A stretch of DNA of 38,233 bases from Nitrospirota bacterium (GTDB taxonomy: Bacteria; Nitrospirota; Thermodesulfovibrionia; Thermodesulfovibrionales; Dissulfurispiraceae): the NCBI GenBank assembly GCA_015233655.1, contig JADFXI010000015.1:1-38233 (forward strand), read 5' to 3'. Under the pieces are notes generated by a model. The model had not been told where the DNA came from and searched no databases. It was given only the letters and a program-made list of their open reading frames with translations. Shown piece after piece: positions 23,629 through 32,621 of the stretch. The first letter of the stretch is position 1; each line of letters begins with the position of its first letter. A program made the translations under genes and the position numbers.

Positions 23629-26600
23629 TTGCAAGAGCAAATTGAGGGACAGGAGGACCACTTTACGAAGGGACTCTCCGGCATTTCAGCTTTGATTAGA
23701 TATGGCAGAGCAAAACTGTCTCTTAAGATTGTGCTGCCTCTTTTAGTCTGCCTGCTGTCTTTCACAATGCTCCCGGTCAACGAATGCCAGGGGGCCTCGC
23801 CTGTTGCGAATATCGGGGTATACGGCAGCGGCACATGGATGCTGGACTATCCCGGCACAGGCTCGTGGGCCGGATGCGGAGCGCCCTCAGACTCCACAAA
23901 AGATACTTGCTTCTACGGCTTTGGGTGGGAATCAGACGATGTCCCTGTTGTCGGGGACTGGAACGGCGACGGCAGGGCGAAAATCGGCGTTTACAGAAAT
24001 GGCGCCTGGTATCTTGACTATCCCGGTACAGGCTCATGGGTGGGATGCGGTGCGCCTTCAGACCCTACAAAAGATGCCTGCTTTTCATTTGGCTGGACTG
24101 GCGGCACACCTGTTGTCGGAGATTGGAATGGAAACGGAAAATCAAAGATAGGAGTATACGGCAACGGCACATGGCTTCTTGACTATCCCGGTACAGGCTC
24201 GTGGATAGGCTGCGGCGCTCCTTCTGACACTTCAAAAGATGCCTGTTTCTATGGTTTTGGCTGGTTGTCAATTGATGTGCCTGTTGTAGGAGATTGGAGC
24301 GGAAGCGGCAAGACCAATATCGGTATATACAGAAGCGGCTCATGGTATCTCGATTATCCCGGCACTGGCTCGTGGATAGGCTGCGGCGCTCCTTCTGATG
24401 CAACTAAAGACGCATGCTTCTATGGCTTCGGCTGGAATTCCACCGATGTCCCCGTTGTTGGGGACTGGAGCGGAAACGGCAAGACTAAAATCGGTATTTA
24501 CAGGAGCAGCGGCAGTTGGTATCTCGACTACCCGGGCACTGGCTCGTGGATCGGCTGCGGTGCGCCTTCGGACACTACTAAGAACGCCTGTTTTTATGGC
24601 TTTGGATGGTCGGGCGCTGTCCCAATAGTAGGCAGCTGGAAAGGAAAGTCGTCAGGCGGCAACAGTGCTTCTCTTGTATCTATCGCGGTTACTCCGGCAA
24701 ATTCGAGTCTTGCCGTCGGGTCGTCTAAACAGTTTGCCGCTACCGGTACTTATTCGGACGGCAGCACCCAGGACATTACTTCATCCGTCACTTGGGCATC
24801 GACTCTGACGTCTGTCGCTACCATCAGTAATGTGTCAGGCGCAAACGGCTTGGGTTCCTCCGTAGCTCCGGGCACAACAACAATCTCGGCCACATCAGGC
24901 AGTATAGCCGGTTCCACTACCCTGACAGTCAGCAGGGCAACGCTTGTATCTATTGCAGTAACTCCTGCCAATCCGACTATCGCCAAGGGCGGAACTGAAC
25001 AGTTTACTGCCACCGGGACTTATTCAGACGGCAGCACTCAGATTATCACTTCATCTGTTACATGGAGTTCATCTGCAACATCCGTCGCCACTATTGCAGG
25101 AACTAATGGACTGGCATCCTCCGTAGCCACCGGCACAACAATCATCTCTGCCATTTCAGGAAGCATATCAGGCACCACCACACTTACCGTCACGCCGGCA
25201 ACTCTTGCATCCATCACAATCACTCCTGCTAATCCAAGCATCGCCAGTGGAACAATTAAGCAGTTTTCGGCCACTGGTAATTATACAGATGATAGTACAA
25301 AAGATCTTACGGCATCAGTTACATGGAGTTCATCTGCGGCGACGGTCGCAACCATCAGCAACGTACCAGGTTCCAGCGGACTGGCGACCTCAACTTCGGC
25401 AGGCACGACGATAATTTCAGCCACGCTGGGAAATGTATCGGGCACGACTACGCTGACAGTTACACAGCCGACACTCGTCTCTATTGCGGTCAGTCCGGCT
25501 AATCCGAGTATAGGGGTTGCGTCGACCAAACAATTCACGGCCACAGGGACTTATTCTGACGGCAGTACGCAGAACCTGACCACATCAGTGACATGGACAT
25601 CGGCACTGACGTCTGTTGCAACGGTCAGTAACGTATCAGGCTCAAACGGACTGGCCACTTCTGTTGCTGCAGGCACAACTACTATATCCGCAACGTCAGG
25701 CATAATATCGGGTACTGCCACGCTTACAGTTACTGCAGCAACGCTTTCGTTTATCTCTGTCACTCCAACCTCGCCTAGCATTGTCCTTGGCACTACGCAG
25801 CAGTTTACTGCAACCGGGACCAATACGGACGGCAGTGTTCAGAATCTTACGGCTTCAGTATCATGGAGTTCGTCATCCGCATCGGTAGCAACAATCAGCA
25901 ATGCATCGGGCTCCAATGGCAAAGCGACCTCCGTTGCTGCCGGTTCCACTACAATCACGGCAACTCTGGGCAGCGTATCGGGCTCCAGCACGCTTACAGT
26001 CACTTCACCGACAGCTACTACGCCGTCCTCTTATACTACGCCCATAGTTGGGGTCCTTCCTTCCAGCCTTGCCATAGACTATACAGGCAATGTTTGGGTA
26101 ACAAACTTCGGCATCAACACGGCTACAGAGCTGCTCACAGGCATGACCTCCTCTGGCGGTGTTGTAAATGCACCTATATCACTTAACACATGGCAGTTTG
26201 GCGGTGCCAGTCCTTTTGGCATTGCAATAGACTACACTAATGACATATGGATGACAAACTATGACAGTTTCAATGGCGGTTACGCTATTACAATGTTGGA
26301 ACAAAGCCAGCCTGCATGGGACAACACCGGCGGCTGTCCGGTTTCAGCTGCAGGTTCGTGTGATTGTCCTTCAGTTTATCCGCTCTTAGGCAAAACAAAA
26401 GACGCTGGGGGAGACAAGTTTTACACATATACAGCAGGGACCGGGCCTCGTGGTATGGCGATAGACGGCTCAGGCAATGTCTGGGTAACAAATTACGGCA
26501 CTAACACAATCACAGAGTATTCTCCTACCTATTATTTTTGCCCGAGCAGCGCAACAAAACCTGGCCATGTGGCTGTAACCTCCGCTTCCTATTCTGTAGG

Positions 26601-27117
26601 CAATAATCCATACGGCGTCGCCATAGACTCGCTCAGTCATATATGGGTATCGAATTACGGCAGCAATACTGTTACGGAGTTAAGCTCCAGCGGCACGGTG
26701 CTCGGCACTACGACAGTCGGCACCAGACCTATGGGCATTGCTGTGGACCCGTTAGGCAACGTATGGGTAGCCAACTCCGGCGACAATACGGTTACAAAGT
26801 TAAGCTACACCGGCACAGTGCTCGGGACATTCTCGGTCGGTTCGGTACCGCACAACATTGCTATAGAGACGTCCGGCAATGTATGGGTGACCAACTTCGG
26901 CACTACGACTTCTCCAGGCAATACCGTTTCAGTGCTGAACACCAGCGGGACACTGATCAACACTTTTACAGTCGGGAAAAATCCGGAAGGGATTGCAATC
27001 GATTTCTGGGGCAATGTTTGGGTGTCAAACTACTACGACAATACCCTTACAGTATGGAAAGGAGCGACATCAGGACCTCACTTCTCTCCTTACAGCGGAC
27101 CTATTTGGCCGCAGTAA
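23629..27117 (+). CDS. Large exported protein: five cysteine-paired modules, five Ig-like domains, NHL-like propeller
   Basis: 1162 residues starting at TTG 23629 after GGGGG; TTG 23692 is an alternative giving a more normal signal peptide. The hydrophobic signal is IVLPLLVCLLSF, with likely cleavage after ECQGA. Residues about 60-340 hold five modules of 55-58 residues, each with IGVYxxGxWYLDYPGTGSW, then GCGAPSD..K..CF, and (modules 1-4) a VVGDWNGDG-type loop resembling FG-GAP/VCBS calcium loops. Five Big_2 Ig-like domains follow (about 350-800). A seven-blade propeller (about 807-1162) has cysteine-containing insertions after blades 2 and 3, and the tail matches the upstream protein (GPIWPQ). 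Probably a cell-surface or secreted protein; its ligand is unknown. Confidence 0.87.
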   Translation: MQEQIEGQEDHFTKGLSGISALIRYGRAKLSLKIVLPLLVCLLSFTMLPVNECQGASPVANIGVYGSGTWMLDYPGTGSWAGCGAPSDSTKDTCFYGFGWESDDVPVVGDWNGDGRAKIGVYRNGAWYLDYPGTGSWVGCGAPSDPTKDACFSFGWTGGTPVVGDWNGNGKSKIGVYGNGTWLLDYPGTGSWIGCGAPSDTSKDACFYGFGWLSIDVPVVGDWSGSGKTNIGIYRSGSWYLDYPGTGSWIGCGAPSDATKDACFYGFGWNSTDVPVVGDWSGNGKTKIGIYRSSGSWYLDYPGTGSWIGCGAPSDTTKNACFYGFGWSGAVPIVGSWKGKSSGGNSASLVSIAVTPANSSLAVGSSKQFAATGTYSDGSTQDITSSVTWASTLTSVATISNVSGANGLGSSVAPGTTTISATSGSIAGSTTLTVSRATLVSIAVTPANPTIAKGGTEQFTATGTYSDGSTQIITSSVTWSSSATSVATIAGTNGLASSVATGTTIISAISGSISGTTTLTVTPATLASITITPANPSIASGTIKQFSATGNYTDDSTKDLTASVTWSSSAATVATISNVPGSSGLATSTSAGTTIISATLGNVSGTTTLTVTQPTLVSIAVSPANPSIGVASTKQFTATGTYSDGSTQNLTTSVTWTSALTSVATVSNVSGSNGLATSVAAGTTTISATSGIISGTATLTVTAATLSFISVTPTSPSIVLGTTQQFTATGTNTDGSVQNLTASVSWSSSSASVATISNASGSNGKATSVAAGSTTITATLGSVSGSSTLTVTSPTATTPSSYTTPIVGVLPSSLAIDYTGNVWVTNFGINTATELLTGMTSSGGVVNAPISLNTWQFGGASPFGIAIDYTNDIWMTNYDSFNGGYAITMLEQSQPAWDNTGGCPVSAAGSCDCPSVYPLLGKTKDAGGDKFYTYTAGTGPRGMAIDGSGNVWVTNYGTNTITEYSPTYYFCPSSATKPGHVAVTSASYSVGNNPYGVAIDSLSHIWVSNYGSNTVTELSSSGTVLGTTTVGTRPMGIAVDPLGNVWVANSGDNTVTKLSYTGTVLGTFSVGSVPHNIAIETSGNVWVTNFGTTTSPGNTVSVLNTSGTLINTFTVGKNPEGIAIDFWGNVWVSNYYDNTLTVWKGATSGPHFSPYSGPIWPQ
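23806..24645 (+). repeat. Five tandem ~170-base coding repeats
   Basis: DNA-level tandem repeats underlie the five cysteine-paired protein modules. Words such as TATCCCGG(C/T)AC(A/T)GGCTCGTGG recur in every unit, with mainly synonymous differences between copies. The repeats stay in frame, so they are a protein architecture rather than a CRISPR-like array. Confidence 0.85.
24670..26015 (+). repeat. Five tandem Ig-like coding repeats (about 260 bases each)
   Basis: Each unit encodes [13 protein letters not shown] ... [15 protein letters not shown] ... SVTWSS ... TTTISATSGSxSGTTTLTVT. Similarity is visible at the DNA level as well as in protein. The related gene upstream has two copies, so unit number differs between the paralogues. 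Long antisense frames over this region are by-products of the periodicity. Confidence 0.85.
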
Positions 27118-27126
27118 AAAAACAGG

Positions 27127-28050
27127 TCATTTTTTCAGCATGAAAGATTTGTATTTCGGATATTCCTCTTCGACTTTTTCCATTAATCTTTCAATCTGAG
27201 CCGACTTTGTCAGCCCTATGAATGCAAGGTCTTTCTCAATAAAACCATAGTTGTCGCCGATGCCTATCTTCAGTTCAGAACATACATAGTTGGCTGCCTT
27301 GACCAGCAAAACGTCAAAGGCATGTTCGTTGTCGGCTATGTCGGAAGCCGTAAGGTGGTGCATCGAAATTACGCTGCGGATTTCGACAGGCATACGCCAT
27401 TTTTTTGCTACATAATCACCTATTCCACAGTGGCTGAAACCGAAGGCCGCAAATTCCACCTCCTCGAAAGGCTTGGCTGCGGACCTGACTTCATCTATCA
27501 CAGCAGCATATTTTTCTTTGAAGTTAATGTTCATCACCATTTTACCGATGTCATGCAGCAAGCCATGGATAAAATGCTCGCCCAGTCTGCCTGCCCCCAG
27601 TTGAACGGCAATCAGCCTGGACGCAACTGCAACGGCGGTGCTGTGTTCCCAAAGTCCTTCATCGATTGCGTCAGAGCCCCTTCGGAGGTCTTTCAGCGCA
27701 GACATTACAACAATGTCACTAACGGCCTCGAACCCCATATTCATGATAGCCTCGTCAATTGAACTCACTTTATCGCCCCTGCAGAAATAAGGCGAATTGG
27801 CGACTTTCAGTACGCGTGAAGTAAATGCCGGGTCAAAAGAAATAACTTCTGCCAGGTCGTCCGCATTCAGCATCTCTTCGCTAAGCATGTCCAGCACCCT
27901 GGCGGCAATCACCGGAAGCGACGGGATGTCCAGTTTCGAAGCGTCGGCAATTTCCTCGAAATCATCATCTTTATGCGTGTTCATATGAAATATCATAAGC
28001 AATATAAATAATAAAGTGCAACTGTATTTATGAACTGAGGTGCCGCGCAT
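27127..28050 (-). CDS. HDOD domain signalling protein
   Basis: 307 residues from the ATG at 28050, which has GAGAGGGGAAGTGAG upstream; an alternative ATG at 27984 (MNTHKDDDF) removes a hydrophobic N-terminal stretch and matches usual HDOD starts. The HDOD domain covers about residues 35-240: LDIPSLPVIAARVLDML, VISFDPAFTSRVLKVANSPYF, then an HD-like GLLHDIGKMVMNIN and HCGIGDYVAKKWRMP. HDOD proteins lack phosphodiesterase activity in most studied cases and act as partners in two-component or second-messenger signalling. It converges on the second surface-protein gene with nine bases between stops. Confidence 0.9.
   Translation of the reverse strand: MRGTSVHKYSCTLLFILLMIFHMNTHKDDDFEEIADASKLDIPSLPVIAARVLDMLSEEMLNADDLAEVISFDPAFTSRVLKVANSPYFCRGDKVSSIDEAIMNMGFEAVSDIVVMSALKDLRRGSDAIDEGLWEHSTAVAVASRLIAVQLGAGRLGEHFIHGLLHDIGKMVMNINFKEKYAAVIDEVRSAAKPFEEVEFAAFGFSHCGIGDYVAKKWRMPVEIRSVISMHHLTASDIADNEHAFDVLLVKAANYVCSELKIGIGDNYGFIEKDLAFIGLTKSAQIERLMEKVEEEYPKYKSFMLKK
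27992..28021 (-). promoter_or_regulatory. Alternative HDOD promoter implying a leaderless start
   Basis: On the minus strand TTGCAC (28021-28016) and TATGAT (27997-27992) are 18 bases apart, with the ATG of the shorter HDOD form beginning eight bases after the -10. If used, the message would start at or next to the 27984 ATG, which has no ribosome site. A tentative match in AT-rich DNA. Confidence 0.3.
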
Positions 28051-28079
28051 TGACTCACTTCCCCTCTCTCGAATATAAT
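28050..28079 (+). promoter_or_regulatory. Promoter of the methyltransferase gene
   Basis: TTGACT (28050-28055) is followed after 18 bases by a perfect TATAAT (28074-28079), with predicted transcription start near 28086 and a short leader to GTG 28111. It overlaps the start region of the divergent HDOD gene. Confidence 0.6.
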
Positions 28080-28110
28080 CAGGAAAAGTCCTCGACCATA
28101 CCTTATTTCT

Positions 28111-28926
28111 GTGAAACCAATATCAAATACTGCTTTTTATTGCTGCGGCATACGAATGGATGACGCCGAGGGCGCTCATCCTGTTTGTGGAGACGACTAT
28201 GCCAAAGTCTTTATGGATGATGCGGCAATGCGAATTTACGGCCCTTTCAGGGGAGACACAAGGACAAATGCCGTCAGCGTGGCGCGCCACAGGATCATAG
28301 ACGACTTTCTGCGCACTGAGCTTGCTGAAGATCGAAACACCCGCGTATTGATAATAGGCTCCGGTTTTGACAGCCGGCCCTATCGTCTTGAAGGGGGCAT
28401 ATGGCTTGAGTTTGATGAGCCGCAGGTCATCGCGTACAAGAATGAGAGGCTGCCGGTATCGGACTGCCGAAACGAACTGCAACGCATAGCTGTTGACTTC
28501 TCGATGGATTCGCTGGAGAAGAAACTTTCCGATATCCCGCCAGGACGCAACACAATAATAGTCATTGAGGGCGTTTTAATGTACCTGGACCATACATCCA
28601 TCAATAAGCTGCTTCAAACTCTGCGTCGTATTTTTCCATGCCACACGTTAGTCTGCGACCTGGTGACCCGAAAATTCTTTGAGAAATACAGCAGGAAGCT
28701 GCATGAAAAACTGCGAAACCTGGGGGCGGTATTCCAATATGCTGTCGACAGCCCCCCCGAAATCTTCCTCGATAATGGGTACATCCTTAAAGACACGGAG
28801 TCTGTAGTCGGCAAGGCAGTAGAATACGGCTCAATGCACATCCCGGAACCTGTCTTAAGGGTGTTCCTCCGTACCCTGGCAAACGGCTATAACATTTATC
28901 TCTTTGAATCAAAGCAGATGTTATAA
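28111..28926 (+). CDS. Class I SAM-dependent methyltransferase, leucine carboxyl methyltransferase (LCMT/PPM) family
   Basis: 271 residues beginning at GTG 28111. HPVCGDDYAKVF near the N-terminus and the AdoMet-binding motif VLIIGSGFDSRPYRL (about residues 79-93) identify the PF04072 family, as do WLEFDEPQVIAYK and VIEGVLMYLDHTSI. Bacterial members are O-methyltransferases of largely unknown substrate, some acting on polyketides or small acids; the eukaryotic enzymes methylate a protein C-terminus. No signal or membrane segment. A strong promoter lies 30-60 bases upstream. It converges on aspS with nine bases between. Confidence 0.88.
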   Translation: MKPISNTAFYCCGIRMDDAEGAHPVCGDDYAKVFMDDAAMRIYGPFRGDTRTNAVSVARHRIIDDFLRTELAEDRNTRVLIIGSGFDSRPYRLEGGIWLEFDEPQVIAYKNERLPVSDCRNELQRIAVDFSMDSLEKKLSDIPPGRNTIIVIEGVLMYLDHTSINKLLQTLRRIFPCHTLVCDLVTRKFFEKYSRKLHEKLRNLGAVFQYAVDSPPEIFLDNGYILKDTESVVGKAVEYGSMHIPEPVLRVFLRTLANGYNIYLFESKQML

Positions 28927-28935
28927 TAATATTTA

Positions 28936-30717
28936 TTAAAGCGGTGCATCGACTTTTATAAACAGGTCCTTCAATTGCTTCGGCTCCACCGTTGACGGGG
29001 CCCCGCTAAGATTGCAAACCGCCTTCTGGGTCTTTGGGAAGGCTATCACATCGCGTATCGACTGTGCCCCGACCATCAGCATGACAAGCCTGTCCAGTCC
29101 GAGCGCGAGCCCGCCGTGGGGAGGCGCGCCAAAGTCGAGCGCATCGAGCAGAAAACCGAATTTCACGCGTGCTTCATCCTCCGAGATTCCCAGGAGTTCG
29201 AATATTTTTTTCTGAACATCGCGCCTGTGGATACGGATACTCCCGCCGCCGATCTCGCAACCGTTCAGCACAATGTCATATGCCTTTGCCTTGAACGATG
29301 CCGTCAGTTCACGGTCAGCGCTGCCGCTCGCCGCAAAGAGCCTCGGCAAATCATCGTCAAGAGGCGAGGTAAAGGGATGATGAATGGCGACAAAACGCCG
29401 CTCGTCTTCGTCCCACTCCAGCAAAGGGAAATCTGTTATCCATACAAAGTTAAACTCATCTTTTATCAGGTTCAACCTTTTCCCGAGTTCAAGCCGCATA
29501 CGGCTGAGCACGTCATGCACGACTTTCTCCCTGTCAGCGACAAAAAGCATTAAATCGCCCTCTTCCGCATCGAGCCGTTCGGCCATCTGCTTCAGCACTT
29601 CTTCGGGAAAAAATTTGGCAATCGGAGAGTCAAAACCGGCCTTGATCTTGATCCACGCAAGGCCCTTTGCGCCGAACGACTGGGCCTCTTCCGTCAGTGT
29701 GTCAATTTCTTTCCTGGAGAGTCCGGCCATTCCCTTGCCGTTGATCGCCTTTACTCTACCCCCTGATGCCAGGGCATCGAGAAAGACCTTGAATGTCCCC
29801 TTAGAGGCGAGATCTGCCATGTCCCTCAGTTCAAGCGCAAACCGCATGTCAGGCTTATCATTTCCGAACCGCTCCATGGATTCCGTAAAACCGAGCCGTT
29901 TAAAAGGCACTTGTATGTCAGTGTGCAGCACGTCCTGAAAAAGTTTTTTCAGGAGCAACTCAATAAGCCCCATTATGTCTTCCCTGTTGATAAAGGACAT
30001 CTCCATATCAATCTGGGTGAATTCCGGCTGCCTGTCCGCCCTCAGGTCTTCGTCTCTGAAACATTTAACTATCTGGAAATATCTTTCGAGCCCTGACACC
30101 ATAAGTATCTGCTTAAAGAGCTGTGGTGATTGGGGTAAAGCGTAAAACTGTCCGGGGTTTAACCTGCTCGGGACAAGATAGTCCCGCGCGCCTTCGGGAG
30201 TGGATTTTGTAAGCACAGGTGTCTCGATTTCAAGAAAGCCCTGCTCATCAAGATAGTCCCTCACGATCTTTGTCACCTTATGGCGCACGATAAGGTTATT
30301 TTGCAGTTCAGGCCTTCTCAGATCGAGATACCGGTATTTTAGACGCAGGGATTCAGAGGCCTCGCCCGCTTCTTCCATGGGGAACGGCAGGGTTTCCGCC
30401 TCATTCAGTACTGTCAGCGTATCAACATACAATTCAATCATGCCGGTGGGAAGATTGAGGTTCTCAGTGCCTTCAGGCCTTTTTCGCACGTCACCGGATA
30501 CCGCTATTACAAATTCCGATCTGAGGTCGTGTGCTCGGGAATGGGTTTCTTTAGAGACATCAGGGCTGAATACTATTTGTACCAGACCGCTCCTGTCGCG
30601 CAGATCGATGAATATGAGTCCGCCGTGGTCCCTCCTCCTGAATACCCAGCCTGCAAGAGTACAGCGGGCACCTATATCAGCAGCATTAAGTTCACCGCAC
30701 CATTTATCACGCAACAT
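28936..30717 (-). CDS. aspS: Aspartyl-tRNA synthetase
   Basis: 593 residues. Start chosen at ATG 30717, ten bases after GGAGG; the track ATG at 30726 lies one base from that site. The OB-fold anticodon-binding domain comes first ([24 protein letters not shown]), then the class II core with motif 2 ([23 protein letters not shown] region), the bacterial GAD insertion (about 290-410) and motif 3 ([13 protein letters not shown]). It charges tRNA-Asp; whether it also charges tRNA-Asn (non-discriminating form) cannot be decided here. It lies downstream of rluB on the same strand with a 65-base gap. Confidence 0.96.
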   Translation of the reverse strand: MLRDKWCGELNAADIGARCTLAGWVFRRRDHGGLIFIDLRDRSGLVQIVFSPDVSKETHSRAHDLRSEFVIAVSGDVRKRPEGTENLNLPTGMIELYVDTLTVLNEAETLPFPMEEAGEASESLRLKYRYLDLRRPELQNNLIVRHKVTKIVRDYLDEQGFLEIETPVLTKSTPEGARDYLVPSRLNPGQFYALPQSPQLFKQILMVSGLERYFQIVKCFRDEDLRADRQPEFTQIDMEMSFINREDIMGLIELLLKKLFQDVLHTDIQVPFKRLGFTESMERFGNDKPDMRFALELRDMADLASKGTFKVFLDALASGGRVKAINGKGMAGLSRKEIDTLTEEAQSFGAKGLAWIKIKAGFDSPIAKFFPEEVLKQMAERLDAEEGDLMLFVADREKVVHDVLSRMRLELGKRLNLIKDEFNFVWITDFPLLEWDEDERRFVAIHHPFTSPLDDDLPRLFAASGSADRELTASFKAKAYDIVLNGCEIGGGSIRIHRRDVQKKIFELLGISEDEARVKFGFLLDALDFGAPPHGGLALGLDRLVMLMVGAQSIRDVIAFPKTQKAVCNLSGAPSTVEPKQLKDLFIKVDAPL

Positions 30718-30791
30718 CCTTCGCATACCTCCAAAACATTTATTGACCTCAAGATATTTTACAGAGATTTTAACGTATTCTTAGCGGCTTC

Positions 30792-31526
30792 TTAATTCCC
30801 GCTTCCGGCTGCCTGAAGCAGGCGTTCAATTTCTTCCGGGGTCAGTGGCCGGAACGCTCCGGGTTTCAGACCGCCTAATTTGAGTCCGCTGATGGCCACG
30901 CGTTTCAGCTTCGTCACGTCATGCCCCACTTTCTCCAGCATCCTCCGCACCTGCCGCTTCTTGCCCTCGTGGATCGAAACTTCCAGCCACTGATTTTCTT
31001 CAGAGGCCCTGCCCATCCTGACCCTTCTCACTCCGGCAGGGGCCGTCATTCCGTCCTCAAGACGGACGCCGCGGCGCAGCTTATCCATGCTCTCCTCTTT
31101 CACCAGCCCTTTGACCTTGACCAGATACGTCTTGGGGACTTCATGTGAAGGATGCAGCAGGGCCTGGGCGAAATCACCGTCATTTGTTATGAGCAGCAGG
31201 CCCTCGGAATCATAATCTAGCCTGCCGACCGGAAATACCCGGTATTTGACCCGCTGGAGGAAATCTTTGATCGTGGGCCTCCCTTCGGGGTCGGCAAGCG
31301 ACGTCACCACTCCCCTCGGCTTATTGAACATAAGATAGACTTTGGGCTCGGGCCTGACCTTAAGCTTGCCGTCGACCTTTATGTGGTCCCTGGCAGGATC
31401 AGCCTTCATGCCGATTTCCGCCTCCTTGCCGTTGACAGTCACCCTGCCTTCAGCAATAAGCTCTTCGGCCTTTCGCCGCGAAGCGACACCCATCTGCGCC
31501 AGTATTTTCTGTATTCTCTGTTCCAT
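30792..31526 (-). CDS. rluB: 23S rRNA pseudouridine synthase, RluB/RsuA family
   Basis: 244 residues. An N-terminal S4 RNA-binding domain (QRIQKILAQMGVASRRKAEELI, about 1-60) is followed by the RsuA/RluB/E/F catalytic domain with the nucleophile motif VGRLDYDSEGLLLITNDG near residue 110, and NKPRGVVTS. RluB modifies U2605 of 23S rRNA in E. coli; RsuA modifies 16S rRNA, so the exact target is inferred. The basic, glycine-rich C-terminus is normal for the family. Confidence 0.92.
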   Translation of the reverse strand: MEQRIQKILAQMGVASRRKAEELIAEGRVTVNGKEAEIGMKADPARDHIKVDGKLKVRPEPKVYLMFNKPRGVVTSLADPEGRPTIKDFLQRVKYRVFPVGRLDYDSEGLLLITNDGDFAQALLHPSHEVPKTYLVKVKGLVKEESMDKLRRGVRLEDGMTAPAGVRRVRMGRASEENQWLEVSIHEGKKRQVRRMLEKVGHDVTKLKRVAISGLKLGGLKPGAFRPLTPEEIERLLQAAGSGN

Positions 31527-31558
31527 ATATTTAGAAATGTCGAACGGTAAATTTTGAA

Positions 31559-32506
31559 CTATGTTTTAATCTCTACGTAGGCCCTGTCGCGCAATCCCCT
31601 CGCCCAGCTTTTAAGTTCGGCGTTGTATTTCTCATTCAGCAATTTCTGACGGAGCGCCTCACGAACTTCTTTATCGGACTTGAAGATCCTTGCCTCATTT
31701 AACCTGAGAATATACATTCCATCATTTTTCCGAAACGGTTCGCTTATATCGCCCTGCTTTATCCCTGAACAGACGTTCAGGAAGTCCTCCGACATATCAC
31801 ATTTTCGCACAAAGCCCACATTCCCGCCCGTCTTCGCGCTGGAATCGTCGGAATAAGATCTGGCGAGTTCCGAGAAACTCTCACCCGCTTTTATTCTTTT
31901 GTAAATATCCTGCGCCTTCTGCTCCAGTTCCTGATCATTGCCGGTCTTCTTGAGCCAAATACGGCTTATATCGAACCCCTCGATGTCTTTGGCCGCATCT
32001 TTGTTAGCGGCAATATAGGCGTCTATCTCCTGTTCCGTTACGATTACTTTGCTCCTCACTTCCTGCTCAATCAGGCGGCCCAGCGTTATCTGTTCCGTCA
32101 TCTTCTTCTTGTATGACTCAGGAGTAAACCCTTCCTTCTTGATTGTTTCGTTGAACGCTTCGTCGGTCATGGAATATTTGCTCTTGATATTATTGATCGC
32201 TGCCGTCACTTCAGTGTCGGATACGGTAATCCCATTCTTGGCTGCTTCCTGCAACTGCAGTTTCATATCAATAATGCTTTCCAGAAAAGACATTTCATTG
32301 TCCTTGAAAAAGCGCTGCCTGTCGGCGTCCTTCATGGCCCTGATTTCGTCGCTGGCATTAAACTCCATCTCACGGTACAGATCGCTCCAGGTTATGACTT
32401 CTTTATTCACTATAGCCATCACACGGTCCAGCAACATTTCGCTCCGGGCAGCAGACGCAAAAACAACCACAATGAGATAAGCGCCCACCAAACATTTCTT
32501 AATCAT
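31559..32506 (-). CDS. SurA-like periplasmic peptidyl-prolyl isomerase/chaperone
   Basis: 315 residues from ATG 32506, preceded by GGAGGTGGCT; the track start at 32518 is a TTG overlapping that ribosome site. A signal peptide (CLVGAYLIVVVFASAARS) leads to a SurA N-terminal chaperone domain (LLDRVMAIVNKEVITWSDLYREM, about 25-165) and one parvulin domain (about 170-285; ISRIWLKKTG, FSELARSYSDDSSAKTGGNVGFV). E. coli SurA has two parvulin domains; the single-domain form is common elsewhere. It helps fold outer-membrane proteins, possibly including PilQ. The gap to hypE is 115 bases. Confidence 0.88.
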   Translation of the reverse strand: MIKKCLVGAYLIVVVFASAARSEMLLDRVMAIVNKEVITWSDLYREMEFNASDEIRAMKDADRQRFFKDNEMSFLESIIDMKLQLQEAAKNGITVSDTEVTAAINNIKSKYSMTDEAFNETIKKEGFTPESYKKKMTEQITLGRLIEQEVRSKVIVTEQEIDAYIAANKDAAKDIEGFDISRIWLKKTGNDQELEQKAQDIYKRIKAGESFSELARSYSDDSSAKTGGNVGFVRKCDMSEDFLNVCSGIKQGDISEPFRKNDGMYILRLNEARIFKSDKEVREALRQKLLNEKYNAELKSWARGLRDRAYVEIKT

Positions 32507-32531
32507 AGCCACCTCCAAAGACAGGTAAAAT

Positions 32532-32545
32532 GTTAAAAGTTAAAA
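32532..32545. repeat. Short tandem repeat upstream of surA-like gene
   Basis: GTTAAAA occurs twice in direct tandem on the plus strand (TTTTAAC TTTTAAC on the coding strand), followed by another GT. It lies 26-39 bases upstream of the start and may affect promoter spacing or be incidental. Confidence 0.4.
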
Positions 32546-32621
32546 GTGAGAAGTAAAGACTGATAAAGAAACGGCCATTTTGATTATTATTTACTTCCAA
32601 CTTGTTTGCTTATTATGTATT

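Noticed and set aside
23806-26015. CRISPR-like or satellite repeat array
   Set aside because: The repeat units of about 170 and 260 bases are in frame, have no unique spacers and encode consistent protein modules.
27112-27145. Bidirectional terminator between the second surface-protein gene and the HDOD gene
   Set aside because: AAAAAA and TTTTTT flank a 7-base centre with no GC stem; it falls partly inside coding sequence.
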